From Eubacterium sp. (GTDB lineage: Bacteria; Bacillota; Clostridia; Lachnospirales; Lachnospiraceae): a stretch of 41,392 bases of DNA. The position numbers and the translations under genes were made by a program. Numbering within the stretch: position 1 is the stretch's first letter; each line of letters opens with the position of its first letter. This document shows, piece by piece, positions 14,975 through 23,826 of the stretch. Location of the stretch: positions 1 through 41,392 of the forward strand of contig JAFVAQ010000004.1 of assembly GCA_017480495.1 (NCBI GenBank), read 5' to 3'. The notes beneath the pieces are model-generated. The model had not been told where the DNA came from, searched no databases, and saw only the letters and a program-made list of their open reading frames with translations.

Positions 14975-17908
14975 TTAATCATCTCCCAGTTTGAGGGCTT
15001 CTGTGATATTGAGACCTCGAACTATTCTTCTAATCCAGAAGACACAAACAAGTATTACTATCAGCAGCGCCGCTGCAAGCTTTATCAAATCTCCACCATA
15101 GGAGCTGGTAAAGACATCTATATTATGCCTCTCCGGTAGATATACTGCCGCGAAGATTTTAACAAAGAACTTCGAGGCAAGCATTCCCGCTACTATTCCT
15201 GCAAATATCGCCATGAGCGACATAAATATCTGTTCCATTCCCAGCATATTATTAATCTCACCCTTGCTTATACCCATAGCTCTATATATACCAAACAGGA
15301 GCTCTCGGTCCCTGATAGAGGTTATCCAATAAATCATATATCCTATGATACAAAGTATCAGAGCTATAAGGAAATCTGCTGTGAAGAGACCATTTGTAAT
15401 CTGCAAAATAGCTGACGCCTTTGCCTCTTTTACTTCATCTCTCCAAGATATAACTTCGTCCAGATATCTACTCTTCTTTGGAAAGGCCTCCTTCACCTTC
15501 TCGTTAACTATATCCGCTTCTCTGCCATCTCCTTTTATACCATCCTCTGCTTTTCCCCATACCTCATAAGGAAGCACTCCAAAATGGCTGATTGCATTTC
15601 CATAGTTAACTACAGCTAGGTAGTTTTCCTTTTCTGATATCTTAAACTTGCCATCAACATTATTATATTCATATTTGTATTTATTATATCCAGGCCAAGA
15701 ATCTACTATAGCCACGATCTTATAATCCGTATGTGCATAAGAACTCGTAAGACCTGTCTGTTTTGGAGGATACATATCACAGTTCAGGCTGTCTCCCACC
15801 TTCAGATCAAAGAGACTCGCAAGATTCTCGGATATTATTACTCCATCTACTTCCGCCGCAAGATTATTGAGATAGTTAAACCAATGCTCCTCTGTTAGAC
15901 CCTCTCTCAGAAAGGCCGTCTCGCCGAATTCCTTTGTATGAATAGCCATAAATGTAACATCCGGAGTTTCCTTGCCCTTCACCTTAAGAGTTGCTCTATC
16001 AGATACAAGAACTTTAGTAATTGAAGAGAAGGTTCCATCCTTCACCAGACTCTCATATGGATTGTAATCCGGCTCATTAAACTTCCATCTTCTATCTTCT
16101 GGAGGTCCTACGATTACCGCATTCCAATGCTCCTTTATTCTTATATCGGCTCCTACGCTATACCTAATTCGCTCTTCTTTATTCTTATTAATGGTTCTCG
16201 CCATATTCGCATTGAAGAGGCTCATAGCAACCGTCATAACAAGGAATATCGATATTATACTGGAGGCCTTTCTGGTACGCAGGATCTGAAGTATTCCTGC
16301 ATAAGTAACCGGCTTAAACCTCTTAGCTCCCATCTTGTAATAAAGCTTTACAAGATAGAAAATCAGTCTCAGCATAAGCATTCCACAAGCGAACAGGAAA
16401 AGAGATGAGTTAATGAATATAATTGGATCTATTCCATCTCCATTTAAAACTCCCTTTGACAATGTCTGTACCTGCTTGTTGTAGTTATACATAAGATAAA
16501 CAGATATAGCGAGTAGAAGTATATCTATAAAATATTTCTCCCACGATGGAGCAAGAGAATTTTTTCTTCTATTTTTCTTTTTCTTAAAGTATACGAATAC
16601 CGGGATCAGCATAACTATCACAGCTAGAAGAGCCGCCAAAAGGGCAGACAGTAGCATAGATATACTAAAACGATAGTCCCTTACACTTATTCCATTACCA
16701 CTCAGACTAAAGCCCATGAAGTCGGTAACACTAGCAACAACCTTACCAAAAAGGAAGCCTAGACCTAAACCTAACGGTATGCTTATACCCGCTAGCAGGA
16801 AGGACTGAATAACATAGAGTCCAATAAGTCTAGCCTTACTCAAGCCTCTATTCTTAAGTGTAGTCAGCTCACCATCTTCTGAATCAATTATTCTAAATGC
16901 AATCATTCCGATAAATATGAGAACAAGCACAATAAGCGGAAGCACAATTACATATAGCATTTGCTCTACAGACTTACTATCCTTACGGTATTCATCAACG
17001 ATAGGTGTTGTATTCTCAACTAAAGTCTCATCCTTGGCTTTAAACTGCTCTAAGACATTATCTATCTCATATATTCTACCAGGAGTGACATATCTATAAT
17101 CAAAGGACATATATGAATTATAGTAAATATCCTTTGGGTACTTCTTAGCTATAGTCTCAAAATCATCCTTAGCTATAAAAGCTCCGTAGCCCATATCTAA
17201 AAGAGAAGTTTGCCAGAAATAGTCATTCTTAGTCTCAGAAATAATACCACTTACATATAAGGTCAGCAGATTATCCTCGGATTCAGACTGTCCATATACC
17301 AGCTTATTACTTGTGATTAAAGATCCTGGAACAAGGCTGAGACTATCCGCTGTATATTGACTTATAAGGCAAGGAATTGCCCCCTCTGGAATATCAGTTC
17401 CCTCCGGTAGATACTCTGAAACATCTTCATATAAGTCTACCCCAGACACGATATCATAATGCTCTGAAAGCTCTTTACCGGACTTACCTAAGCCTTCTTC
17501 CATGTAGCATAGATCTAAATGTCCATTTTTGTTATATAAAGGATAATCAACGGATATATTTTCATAACTTACTATCCTTTGTGATCCAACTATTGGTAGC
17601 TGCATATATTTATCCCAGCTAGCTTCATATGCCTGGATATCTTTATCTATTACATCAACTGCTCTTTCTGTTTCTGATAACTTCTCAAAAACTGAAGCTC
17701 TTAGAATACCCTTACGACTAAGTGTCATAGGGAACTGATGAGTCTTCTCGTTTTGACTAACAAAACCACGCTGAATAAGCTTCGAGCGGGATCCATCTCG
17801 AAACATCATAATCATAGCAAATACCATAACGATAGAAACTATTCCTATCACGAGGCACATGTACAGCTTATACTTATTCAGAATTTTCGTAATAATATAT
17901 CTCAGCAT
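14975..17908 (-). CDS. Large FtsX/MacB-type ABC permease (977 residues)
   Basis: An integral membrane protein with an N-terminal helix (about 13-36) and a first extracytoplasmic domain (about 40-320). Three FtsX-type helices follow (about 325-440). A central stretch has helices near 455-475 and 495-520, a fourth pair lies near 550-570, and a second large extracytoplasmic domain follows (about 575-850). Three final helices (about 855-965) end in RGLNITEALKLGDD. The double FtsX architecture means one chain could form the whole membrane pathway with two ATPases. Family members export peptides or lipoproteins or sense antimicrobial peptides; the cargo here is unknown. It starts 4 bases after the double adaptor gene. 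Confidence 0.93.
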   Translation of the reverse strand: MLRYIITKILNKYKLYMCLVIGIVSIVMVFAMIMMFRDGSRSKLIQRGFVSQNEKTHQFPMTLSRKGILRASVFEKLSETERAVDVIDKDIQAYEASWDKYMQLPIVGSQRIVSYENISVDYPLYNKNGHLDLCYMEEGLGKSGKELSEHYDIVSGVDLYEDVSEYLPEGTDIPEGAIPCLISQYTADSLSLVPGSLITSNKLVYGQSESEDNLLTLYVSGIISETKNDYFWQTSLLDMGYGAFIAKDDFETIAKKYPKDIYYNSYMSFDYRYVTPGRIYEIDNVLEQFKAKDETLVENTTPIVDEYRKDSKSVEQMLYVIVLPLIVLVLIFIGMIAFRIIDSEDGELTTLKNRGLSKARLIGLYVIQSFLLAGISIPLGLGLGFLFGKVVASVTDFMGFSLSGNGISVRDYRFSISMLLSALLAALLAVIVMLIPVFVYFKKKKNRRKNSLAPSWEKYFIDILLLAISVYLMYNYNKQVQTLSKGVLNGDGIDPIIFINSSLFLFACGMLMLRLIFYLVKLYYKMGAKRFKPVTYAGILQILRTRKASSIISIFLVMTVAMSLFNANMARTINKNKEERIRYSVGADIRIKEHWNAVIVGPPEDRRWKFNEPDYNPYESLVKDGTFSSITKVLVSDRATLKVKGKETPDVTFMAIHTKEFGETAFLREGLTEEHWFNYLNNLAAEVDGVIISENLASLFDLKVGDSLNCDMYPPKQTGLTSSYAHTDYKIVAIVDSWPGYNKYKYEYNNVDGKFKISEKENYLAVVNYGNAISHFGVLPYEVWGKAEDGIKGDGREADIVNEKVKEAFPKKSRYLDEVISWRDEVKEAKASAILQITNGLFTADFLIALILCIIGYMIYWITSIRDRELLFGIYRAMGISKGEINNMLGMEQIFMSLMAIFAGIVAGMLASKFFVKIFAAVYLPERHNIDVFTSSYGGDLIKLAAALLIVILVCVFWIRRIVRGLNITEALKLGDD

Positions 17909-17912
17909 AATC

Positions 17913-20168
17913 TTACTTTAGAACCTTATCTCCCGGTTCTACTCCATTTAATATCAGTTTCGTGCTAGTCGCCGCCTGCGGATGATAAACATCTACATAT
18001 TCCTTAACGATCTGGTCGCCTTCAAGCTTCCAAACATAATACTTAAACTCATCATTTAATTGAGACTGCTCAGACCTAAGGGCAGAAGAAGAAATTACAA
18101 CAGCGTCTCTTACATCAACCCCATTAAAGGTCATTTCACATTTTGTCAGATCTTTTGGTTCAATCTTAGAATCCATTTCTACGTAGAACTGGAACTCAGC
18201 ATTCTTTTTAAATGGCGCTGAATAGGTTACACACGGTTTTCCATTTCTTGTAAATAACATATATCTATCAGAGATACCGTTCTTTCCTATACAGGTTCCG
18301 GTGGTGGTTTTAGAACCCTGCTTTAAGGTTACGGTTCTACCCACTGTCGCACTTACTGGAGGGATAGCCGAAAGCGAACCCATAACAGCAAAGAGTCTGG
18401 TGTTCTCCTCCTCTTTACGAATTCCTTCAGCCATAATAAAGGAATTCTTTTCGATAACACTATCTTCATTAAATGCCACGAATTCTATTCTTCCAGGTCC
18501 TGTAGAATACTGCGTATAATCAGAGCGGCCATCCATCACAGTAGTACCCTTTCTCATCTTCTGTAATACTGAAGAAAGGTAGCCTCTATTAGCAGTGTAG
18601 TCCTTACTGGAATAGTCTTCCTCATAGTCTAAAATGTTTGACTGACAGTCCATCCTCTCAGATAGATACATATTTTCCCTTATTGCATCAGTATCTGTAC
18701 CATAGTCAGGATCTGCATATGTTAATGCCTCATTTATTCCATTCTTACCATCCTCGTAAGCCTTAATTGCTTCTTTTCTAGCCGCATCCAGGTCATCTAT
18801 ATCATCACTGATCTCGTCTATCTCTCCCTTTCCTACGGAAGACTCGATGGAGAAAAGAGCATCTCCTTCAGAGGCATCTCCTATATCCCGCAATTTTCTA
18901 TAGGTTCCATCCACCTCTGCCACATAGATATCATAGTATGGATATGCGAAATTTACTGTCTTGGTACTCTGTTCCTCACTGTAATCACCGATTGATGCAA
19001 CCTCAACCTCATACTTTTCAGGAACCAGCGCAGTATTCTCATAGAAAACCCTCTCGCCTTCCTTAAGTCCTGACTTGACCTCCGTATAGAGTCCATCTGT
19101 TACTCCAAGCTCGACTATTCGCTTCTCCTTTGCGCCATTTTCATTTTTTACATATATATAATCTTCGTCCGTGCCGTAGTTTATAGAATCATTTCCAACA
19201 ACAATTTTAGGGGTATTCTTCTCTTCCAAAAAACAGAGAATAACATCTACTCCCATTGTCAGCTTCTCCCCCGGAACCTCAAATCCCATGCGAGGATTCT
19301 TTTTTACTGATGTCGCATAAGCAACCTCATCTGTTGTATACTTTTTCTCTACAAGATTTACCTGTTTGCCATTTATATAAGCCCACTTACTCTTGTAATC
19401 ATTATATTGATAATTCTCGAGAGTTATATCTTCACATTCTATATAGAGATCATTCTCATCAATTATAGTAATAATGTTCTCATATGGCGAAGCCATATTG
19501 GACTTAGTCACATCCTTAACAAAACAAACTCTTCCGGAGCATGGGGCGGTAAGTGTACATTCTGACACTTCGTTCTGAAGCTTTGATAGAAGTGCTCTCT
19601 GTTCACTTATCTGGTTATCTATATCTGCTAATTCGTACCTTTTATTCTCTTCTTCTATGAGAACATTTTTATTCTTCTCGTTTATCCCGTCTGCATCCTG
19701 AAGATATTCTTCTATTAGCTTCTCATAACCTAGAATATTGATAGTCTCATTGGATACATTTTCCTGTTTAGCTCTTAGTCTCTGAAGAGAGGCAATAGAA
19801 TTCTGGAGCTCACTTATCTGATCATTATTATCAGAGGTTCCACCTGTTACTAGAACTTGACCTTCTTCTACGTAATCACCAACACCAACATTTATCTGAA
19901 GTATCGGAAGAGGCTTCTCAGAGAAAACCGGATGCTCCGTAGGAACAACTGTTGCCTTATGATATTTAACTCTTCCAACGACTCTCTTCGTTACTGTTCT
20001 ATAGGATTCAGCAAGCGAAGTAGGTTCCATAAGTTCAGGGACTTCCTCGGCCGTGTCACCACATGCAGTAAGACCACTAAACAGCATTAATATCTCTGCA
20101 ACCAGAAGAACTACAGCCACCTTAGCTTTAGCCAAAATATTAAATTGTAGTAAACCTTTTCTCTTCAT
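17913..20168 (-). CDS. Lipoprotein adaptor of HlyD/MacA type, apparently tandem (751 residues)
   Basis: The signal peptide ends in a good lipobox, SGLTAC (lipidated Cys36). A biotinyl/lipoyl-like half-motif at 88-108 (VGVGDYVEEGQVL) is followed by a coiled-coil hairpin (about 115-205) and the second half-motif TLTAPCSGRVCFVKDV (205-220). A membrane-proximal domain ends in VKSGLKEGERVFYE (about 364-377). After that, another adaptor-like stretch begins, with a helical region at 445-545 and a C-terminal part ending LILNGVEPGDKVLK, a second copy of the family's closing motif. About 350-450 residues is usual for the family, so this looks like two adaptors fused head to tail. It should sit outside the membrane and couple to the permease. 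Confidence 0.85.
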   Translation of the reverse strand: MKRKGLLQFNILAKAKVAVVLLVAEILMLFSGLTACGDTAEEVPELMEPTSLAESYRTVTKRVVGRVKYHKATVVPTEHPVFSEKPLPILQINVGVGDYVEEGQVLVTGGTSDNNDQISELQNSIASLQRLRAKQENVSNETINILGYEKLIEEYLQDADGINEKNKNVLIEEENKRYELADIDNQISEQRALLSKLQNEVSECTLTAPCSGRVCFVKDVTKSNMASPYENIITIIDENDLYIECEDITLENYQYNDYKSKWAYINGKQVNLVEKKYTTDEVAYATSVKKNPRMGFEVPGEKLTMGVDVILCFLEEKNTPKIVVGNDSINYGTDEDYIYVKNENGAKEKRIVELGVTDGLYTEVKSGLKEGERVFYENTALVPEKYEVEVASIGDYSEEQSTKTVNFAYPYYDIYVAEVDGTYRKLRDIGDASEGDALFSIESSVGKGEIDEISDDIDDLDAARKEAIKAYEDGKNGINEALTYADPDYGTDTDAIRENMYLSERMDCQSNILDYEEDYSSKDYTANRGYLSSVLQKMRKGTTVMDGRSDYTQYSTGPGRIEFVAFNEDSVIEKNSFIMAEGIRKEEENTRLFAVMGSLSAIPPVSATVGRTVTLKQGSKTTTGTCIGKNGISDRYMLFTRNGKPCVTYSAPFKKNAEFQFYVEMDSKIEPKDLTKCEMTFNGVDVRDAVVISSSALRSEQSQLNDEFKYYVWKLEGDQIVKEYVDVYHPQAATSTKLILNGVEPGDKVLK

Positions 20169-20172
20169 ACTT

Positions 20173-21291
20173 TTAACCCGGGATTAGAACAGCGTCGCCT
20201 TCATCCAGTCCTTCTTTTATTACTACATATGCTCCAACTACATCTCCAACCTTGACCTTCACCGTCTGGAAATTGCCATCTTCCATTTCCTTTATTACGT
20301 AGGCTTCTTCATCCTGAACGAGTATCGCCCTTTTATCTACATAACAAACATTCTTTAGTTCAGCCTTTTCCTTTGTCAGTGTCAGCACATGATCTTTAAG
20401 TGGTACATCACTTACCAGCTTAAAATATACCTTGTTAGAACTACTAGCATCACCCGCGCTGGCCTCTTCATTTGGATTATCTATAACCTCTACTTCATAT
20501 TCATTTAAAGCATAAACAGCTTTAAACTTATCGCCCACCTTGAATTCCATATCAGAATTAGAATTCAATATGTCTGATTCACTTTCCAGCGAAGCCTTAT
20601 CAAGGACATAATATCCATCATCTGTGTAGGTCTTTATAATTGGCGCACCTAAAACTATGAAACCACTCCTAACAGACTCATTTACAAAGCTTACAACTCC
20701 ATCCTTTCGCGCTATTATATTCAGATTCGAATATAGTCCATTTACATCCGATATATATTGATTCGCTACATATATATCATCTCCCAGATCCTTTATCTCA
20801 GCACTATAGTCCTGGGAGCTGTCTATATTCTGCAGATTAATTAAATGTTCTCTCTTCAGTGCTTTTGAACTCTTAGTTAAAGACCACTCTCTACTCCTTT
20901 TATCAAGGACCTCCGAACTGAATGTCAGAAGAGTTTGTCCTGCTGTAACGCTTTCACCCTCTGACACCAGGAGCTGATCCAGCTTCGCATCATACAGAGT
21001 CTCCATTTCTTCCATCTTTTCTGAGAATAAAGAATACGATTCCTCAGAATATCCCGAAAGCTCTATCTTAGCTTCAAAGGTAGGAGTAAGGTCACCCTTT
21101 TGAACAGTTACCTTTTCACCTTCTTGTCGATCATAGGAGATTTCGAGTGGCGATGTAAGCGGATCCATATCAGCATTTCCACAACCTGTAAGCATTAAAA
21201 TAGTAAGAGTAAGCCCAGCCGCCAGAAATCTTCTGGCGACAGCCCTTCTCTTACCATAATTCTTACTATAATTTTGTGTCCACATTCTCAT
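20173..21291 (-). CDS. Lipoprotein adaptor of HlyD/MacA type (372 residues)
   Basis: A short basic N-terminus precedes a signal helix with the lipobox LTGC (MLTGCGNADM). YDAKLDQLLVSEGESVTAGQ (near 97-116) is the first lipoyl-like half-motif, a helical hairpin (about 125-185) follows, and ARKDGVVSFVNESV is the return half. The C-terminal barrel ends GDVVGAYVVIKEGLDEGDAV, as in periplasmic adaptor proteins. In a monoderm the protein would sit on the outer membrane face and assemble with the permease. The ATG directly follows the upstream stop (TAGATG), suggesting coupling. With the next gene it gives the system two different adaptors. Confidence 0.88.
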   Translation of the reverse strand: MRMWTQNYSKNYGKRRAVARRFLAAGLTLTILMLTGCGNADMDPLTSPLEISYDRQEGEKVTVQKGDLTPTFEAKIELSGYSEESYSLFSEKMEEMETLYDAKLDQLLVSEGESVTAGQTLLTFSSEVLDKRSREWSLTKSSKALKREHLINLQNIDSSQDYSAEIKDLGDDIYVANQYISDVNGLYSNLNIIARKDGVVSFVNESVRSGFIVLGAPIIKTYTDDGYYVLDKASLESESDILNSNSDMEFKVGDKFKAVYALNEYEVEVIDNPNEEASAGDASSSNKVYFKLVSDVPLKDHVLTLTKEKAELKNVCYVDKRAILVQDEEAYVIKEMEDGNFQTVKVKVGDVVGAYVVIKEGLDEGDAVLIPG

Positions 21292-22935
21292 CTATTCAAA
21301 GCTCCAATAATTTATATCTATTATAGAACCATCCATTGCATTTACTCTAACACTCGCCATATGTGTGCCATCATAGTTTCCTAGAAGTGTTATATTCCAA
21401 ATAGGAATAGTCATATATTCTTCTTTACTATTATCCTCAGAATAAGGAGCATAGTTTAGTGACATATCTCTTACCTGAACCGTACTTGGATTATCTAGCT
21501 TTTCTGGTTCAAACCGATCCGCCAGTTCTTCTTTAATAGATTCTTTAATCTTTTCTGTATCAAGAAGCTTAACATTTTCAACTACATCAGTGGTCTCTTC
21601 ACATATTTCAAGATCCACGCCATATATGCCCTTGCTCGTAACCTTGATAATACCTTTATTAGTAAGCCCCATATTGAAGGTACTCATATAATTGAAGTCC
21701 CCCGCTAAAGCGTCATATTCTGTACCCAAAAATAGTGCATATCCATCTACATAAAAATTAGGTTCACCAGCAGCCTCTTTAATATCCTGTCCTTGACTTG
21801 CAAGGAACTCATATACGCTAATTTCGGAACCCTCATGACTAGCCAAATATTCCGCATACAGATCCTTCTGTTCTGCGAGTATACTGTAATCAACTCCTTG
21901 GCCCTCTGTTCCTGCTCTAATCGTACTTAAATAATCTGAGTCAGAAAACATAAGAACAGAGTTTCCTCGCTCTATATTCACAGAACTACCTGTTATAAAG
22001 GTAGAGTTCATGAAGCTGGCTAGATTATCAGTAACAGTAAACTTGTAGATTTCTGAGCTTTCCGTTGTTTCAACAACTCCACCCATTTGTAATTTATCCT
22101 TCAGAAATGTATCTGCCTCTGATCTAATATCGCTCATACTCTTTGTACATTTGTTGTCATACTCAATAGGTTCCCCCATCATTGTGTTTGATTCAGCAAC
22201 ATAAAGAGACTTAAAATCATGCTCTGGATAGTAATCCTTTATGCTTATTGGCTCAAAGAATATATACTTAACCGAAGCTACATAATCATATGCAAGTATC
22301 AGTCCAAATCTTTCGCCCTTATAATCTCCTTCATACATATGAATATACATATTCTGATCATCAACCCACTTAAAGCTTTCTGTTGATGCCGAAGTAATAA
22401 TCGTGTAATCTCTGTCCATTCCAATCCATTCATCGTCGGCTTCAGAATCATCTACTGCCATGTAATACTCACTAGTCTGCTTTATTTCCCTATACTTATA
22501 CATCATTGGCATATAATCTGTTTCATTTACATATTTCAGTTCCTCCAGCTTCTTTGCAGAATCTCCGAAGAGTGCCTCTACTATTTTCTCCTCGTCTGCT
22601 TTCCCATCATTTACCGCTTTCTTGGTATATACATTTAGACCATCCAGCTCAGGAACCGTGTAGTTTATATTCATCTCGAAAGGAATTCCCTTTATATTAA
22701 ACTCATCCTTCCATTCCACTTTTTTACCATATATATCTCTGAGCGCCTGACCATTACCAGACTCAACTGAAATCCCATCCGTGTTTGTACTAGAAGTCGC
22801 TGCAGTATCTGTGCCTCCCGCCTCAGCACCATAATCATCAACAACCGTCTTGCCCTTGCCACAGCCGCCAGCAGATAGACACAAGGTTATAGCAAGCACA
22901 CAGCTTATTACTTTTTTTAACTTAATGTTTCTCAT
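21292..22935 (-). CDS. Lipoprotein of unknown function, first gene of the exporter operon (547 residues)
   Basis: The signal peptide ends SAGGCGKG, a lipobox with lipidated Cys. A Ser/Thr/Gly-rich linker (about 28-60) follows, then a large, mainly beta extracytoplasmic domain rich in Tyr, Asp and Glu. The last 60 residues (VQVRDMSLNYAPYS to VRVNAMDGSIIDINYW) resemble PepSY/YycI-like domains by eye, a weak match. No catalytic motif is evident. A GGAG lies 9 bases before the ATG. Being the first gene, it may be a substrate-binding or sensor lipoprotein for the exporter. Confidence 0.7.
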   Translation of the reverse strand: MRNIKLKKVISCVLAITLCLSAGGCGKGKTVVDDYGAEAGGTDTAATSSTNTDGISVESGNGQALRDIYGKKVEWKDEFNIKGIPFEMNINYTVPELDGLNVYTKKAVNDGKADEEKIVEALFGDSAKKLEELKYVNETDYMPMMYKYREIKQTSEYYMAVDDSEADDEWIGMDRDYTIITSASTESFKWVDDQNMYIHMYEGDYKGERFGLILAYDYVASVKYIFFEPISIKDYYPEHDFKSLYVAESNTMMGEPIEYDNKCTKSMSDIRSEADTFLKDKLQMGGVVETTESSEIYKFTVTDNLASFMNSTFITGSSVNIERGNSVLMFSDSDYLSTIRAGTEGQGVDYSILAEQKDLYAEYLASHEGSEISVYEFLASQGQDIKEAAGEPNFYVDGYALFLGTEYDALAGDFNYMSTFNMGLTNKGIIKVTSKGIYGVDLEICEETTDVVENVKLLDTEKIKESIKEELADRFEPEKLDNPSTVQVRDMSLNYAPYSEDNSKEEYMTIPIWNITLLGNYDGTHMASVRVNAMDGSIIDINYWSFE

Positions 22936-22990
22936 ACTAGCCTTCTCCTTTTATCATTTACAAAGGTGCATTTTCCTTCACTCTAATCTA

Positions 22991-23045
22991 GATACTACTT
23001 TCCATTTGTATCGAGAATGTATCAAAATAATATTTTTTTTGATAC
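22991..23045. promoter_or_regulatory. Candidate response-regulator operator (GTATC/GATAC repeats)
   Basis: The 190-base gap between the divergent operons holds four copies of a five-base word: GATAC at 22991-22995 and 23041-23045, and its complement GTATC at 23008-23012 and 23019-23023. The middle pair are TGTATC direct repeats spaced 11 bases apart, the spacing bound by OmpR-family dimers. The cluster abuts the plus-strand promoter at 23051. The neighbouring regulator is the obvious candidate to bind it; this is inference. Confidence 0.5.
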
Positions 23046-23050
23046 TTTTT

Positions 23051-23079
23051 TTGTTCATTTAAAAAAATAATGCTATACT
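23051..23079 (+). promoter_or_regulatory. Sigma-A-type promoter of the two-component operon
   Basis: TTGTTC (23051-23056) and TATACT (23074-23079) are separated by 17 bases. It lies about 45 bases before the regulator start, directly after the GTATC/GATAC repeats. Confidence 0.65.
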
Positions 23080-23125
23080 CTTTACTGTAATAGTTTTATG
23101 AATTACTAAAGTGAAGGTAAAGTAA

Positions 23126-23797
23126 ATGATTAAAATACTTATTATTGAGGACGAAAAGCCCATCTCTGACCTCATGGTCATGAATCTGACAAGAGCCGGC
23201 TACAAATGCACTGCCAGATATAATGGCAGAGAAGCCGCCGATCTACTGGAGGAAAATCAAAGTTTCGATCTCATCCTCCTAGATGTTATGCTCCCTGAGA
23301 TAAATGGATATGAGTTAATGGAATATATCAGGCCTATGAATATCCCTGTTATTTTTATTACTGCAATGAACTCTCTTGATAACCGCATCAAGGGACTTAC
23401 TTCAGGTGCAGAGGACTATATCGTTAAGCCGTTTGAAATAGTTGAGCTGTTGGCTCGAATCAGTATAGTTCTTCGAAGATATAACAAAACGGATACAATT
23501 CTAGAGTATAAAGATATTAGGATAGATACAGAGAACAGAGTAGTGACCCAGAAAATCTCTTCCGAAGAGTACGGGGAAGTTAAACTTACCCCGAAGGAAT
23601 TCGATCTTCTAGTTCTCTTTGTGCGCAATAAGAATATAACCCTATTCAAGGACAAAATCTTTGAAACCATTTGGGAGACGGAGTGGCAGCCCGAATCCAG
23701 AACTGTCGACTTGCACGTCCAAAGACTTCGTAAGAAGCTGGGACTAAAGGACGAGCTTAAAACCGCCTATAGTACAGGCTACAGACTAACGGAGTAA
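23126..23797 (+). CDS. OmpR/PhoB-family response regulator
   Basis: A 223-residue regulator. The receiver has acidic E8/D9, phospho-acceptor D53 in LILLDVMLPE, Thr in IFITAMNS and Lys in IVKPFE. The winged-helix output domain (about 130-223) has LTPKEFDLLVLFVRNKN and VDLHVQRLRKKLG. The kinase gene follows after 29 bases, and the exporter operon is divergent, so this regulator most likely controls that operon and itself through the GTATC/GATAC repeats upstream. GAAGG precedes the ATG by about nine bases. Confidence 0.95.
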   Translation: MIKILIIEDEKPISDLMVMNLTRAGYKCTARYNGREAADLLEENQSFDLILLDVMLPEINGYELMEYIRPMNIPVIFITAMNSLDNRIKGLTSGAEDYIVKPFEIVELLARISIVLRRYNKTDTILEYKDIRIDTENRVVTQKISSEEYGEVKLTPKEFDLLVLFVRNKNITLFKDKIFETIWETEWQPESRTVDLHVQRLRKKLGLKDELKTAYSTGYRLTE

Positions 23798-23826
23798 GTA
23801 TTTATTGATAAAGGAATAAAGGCATT

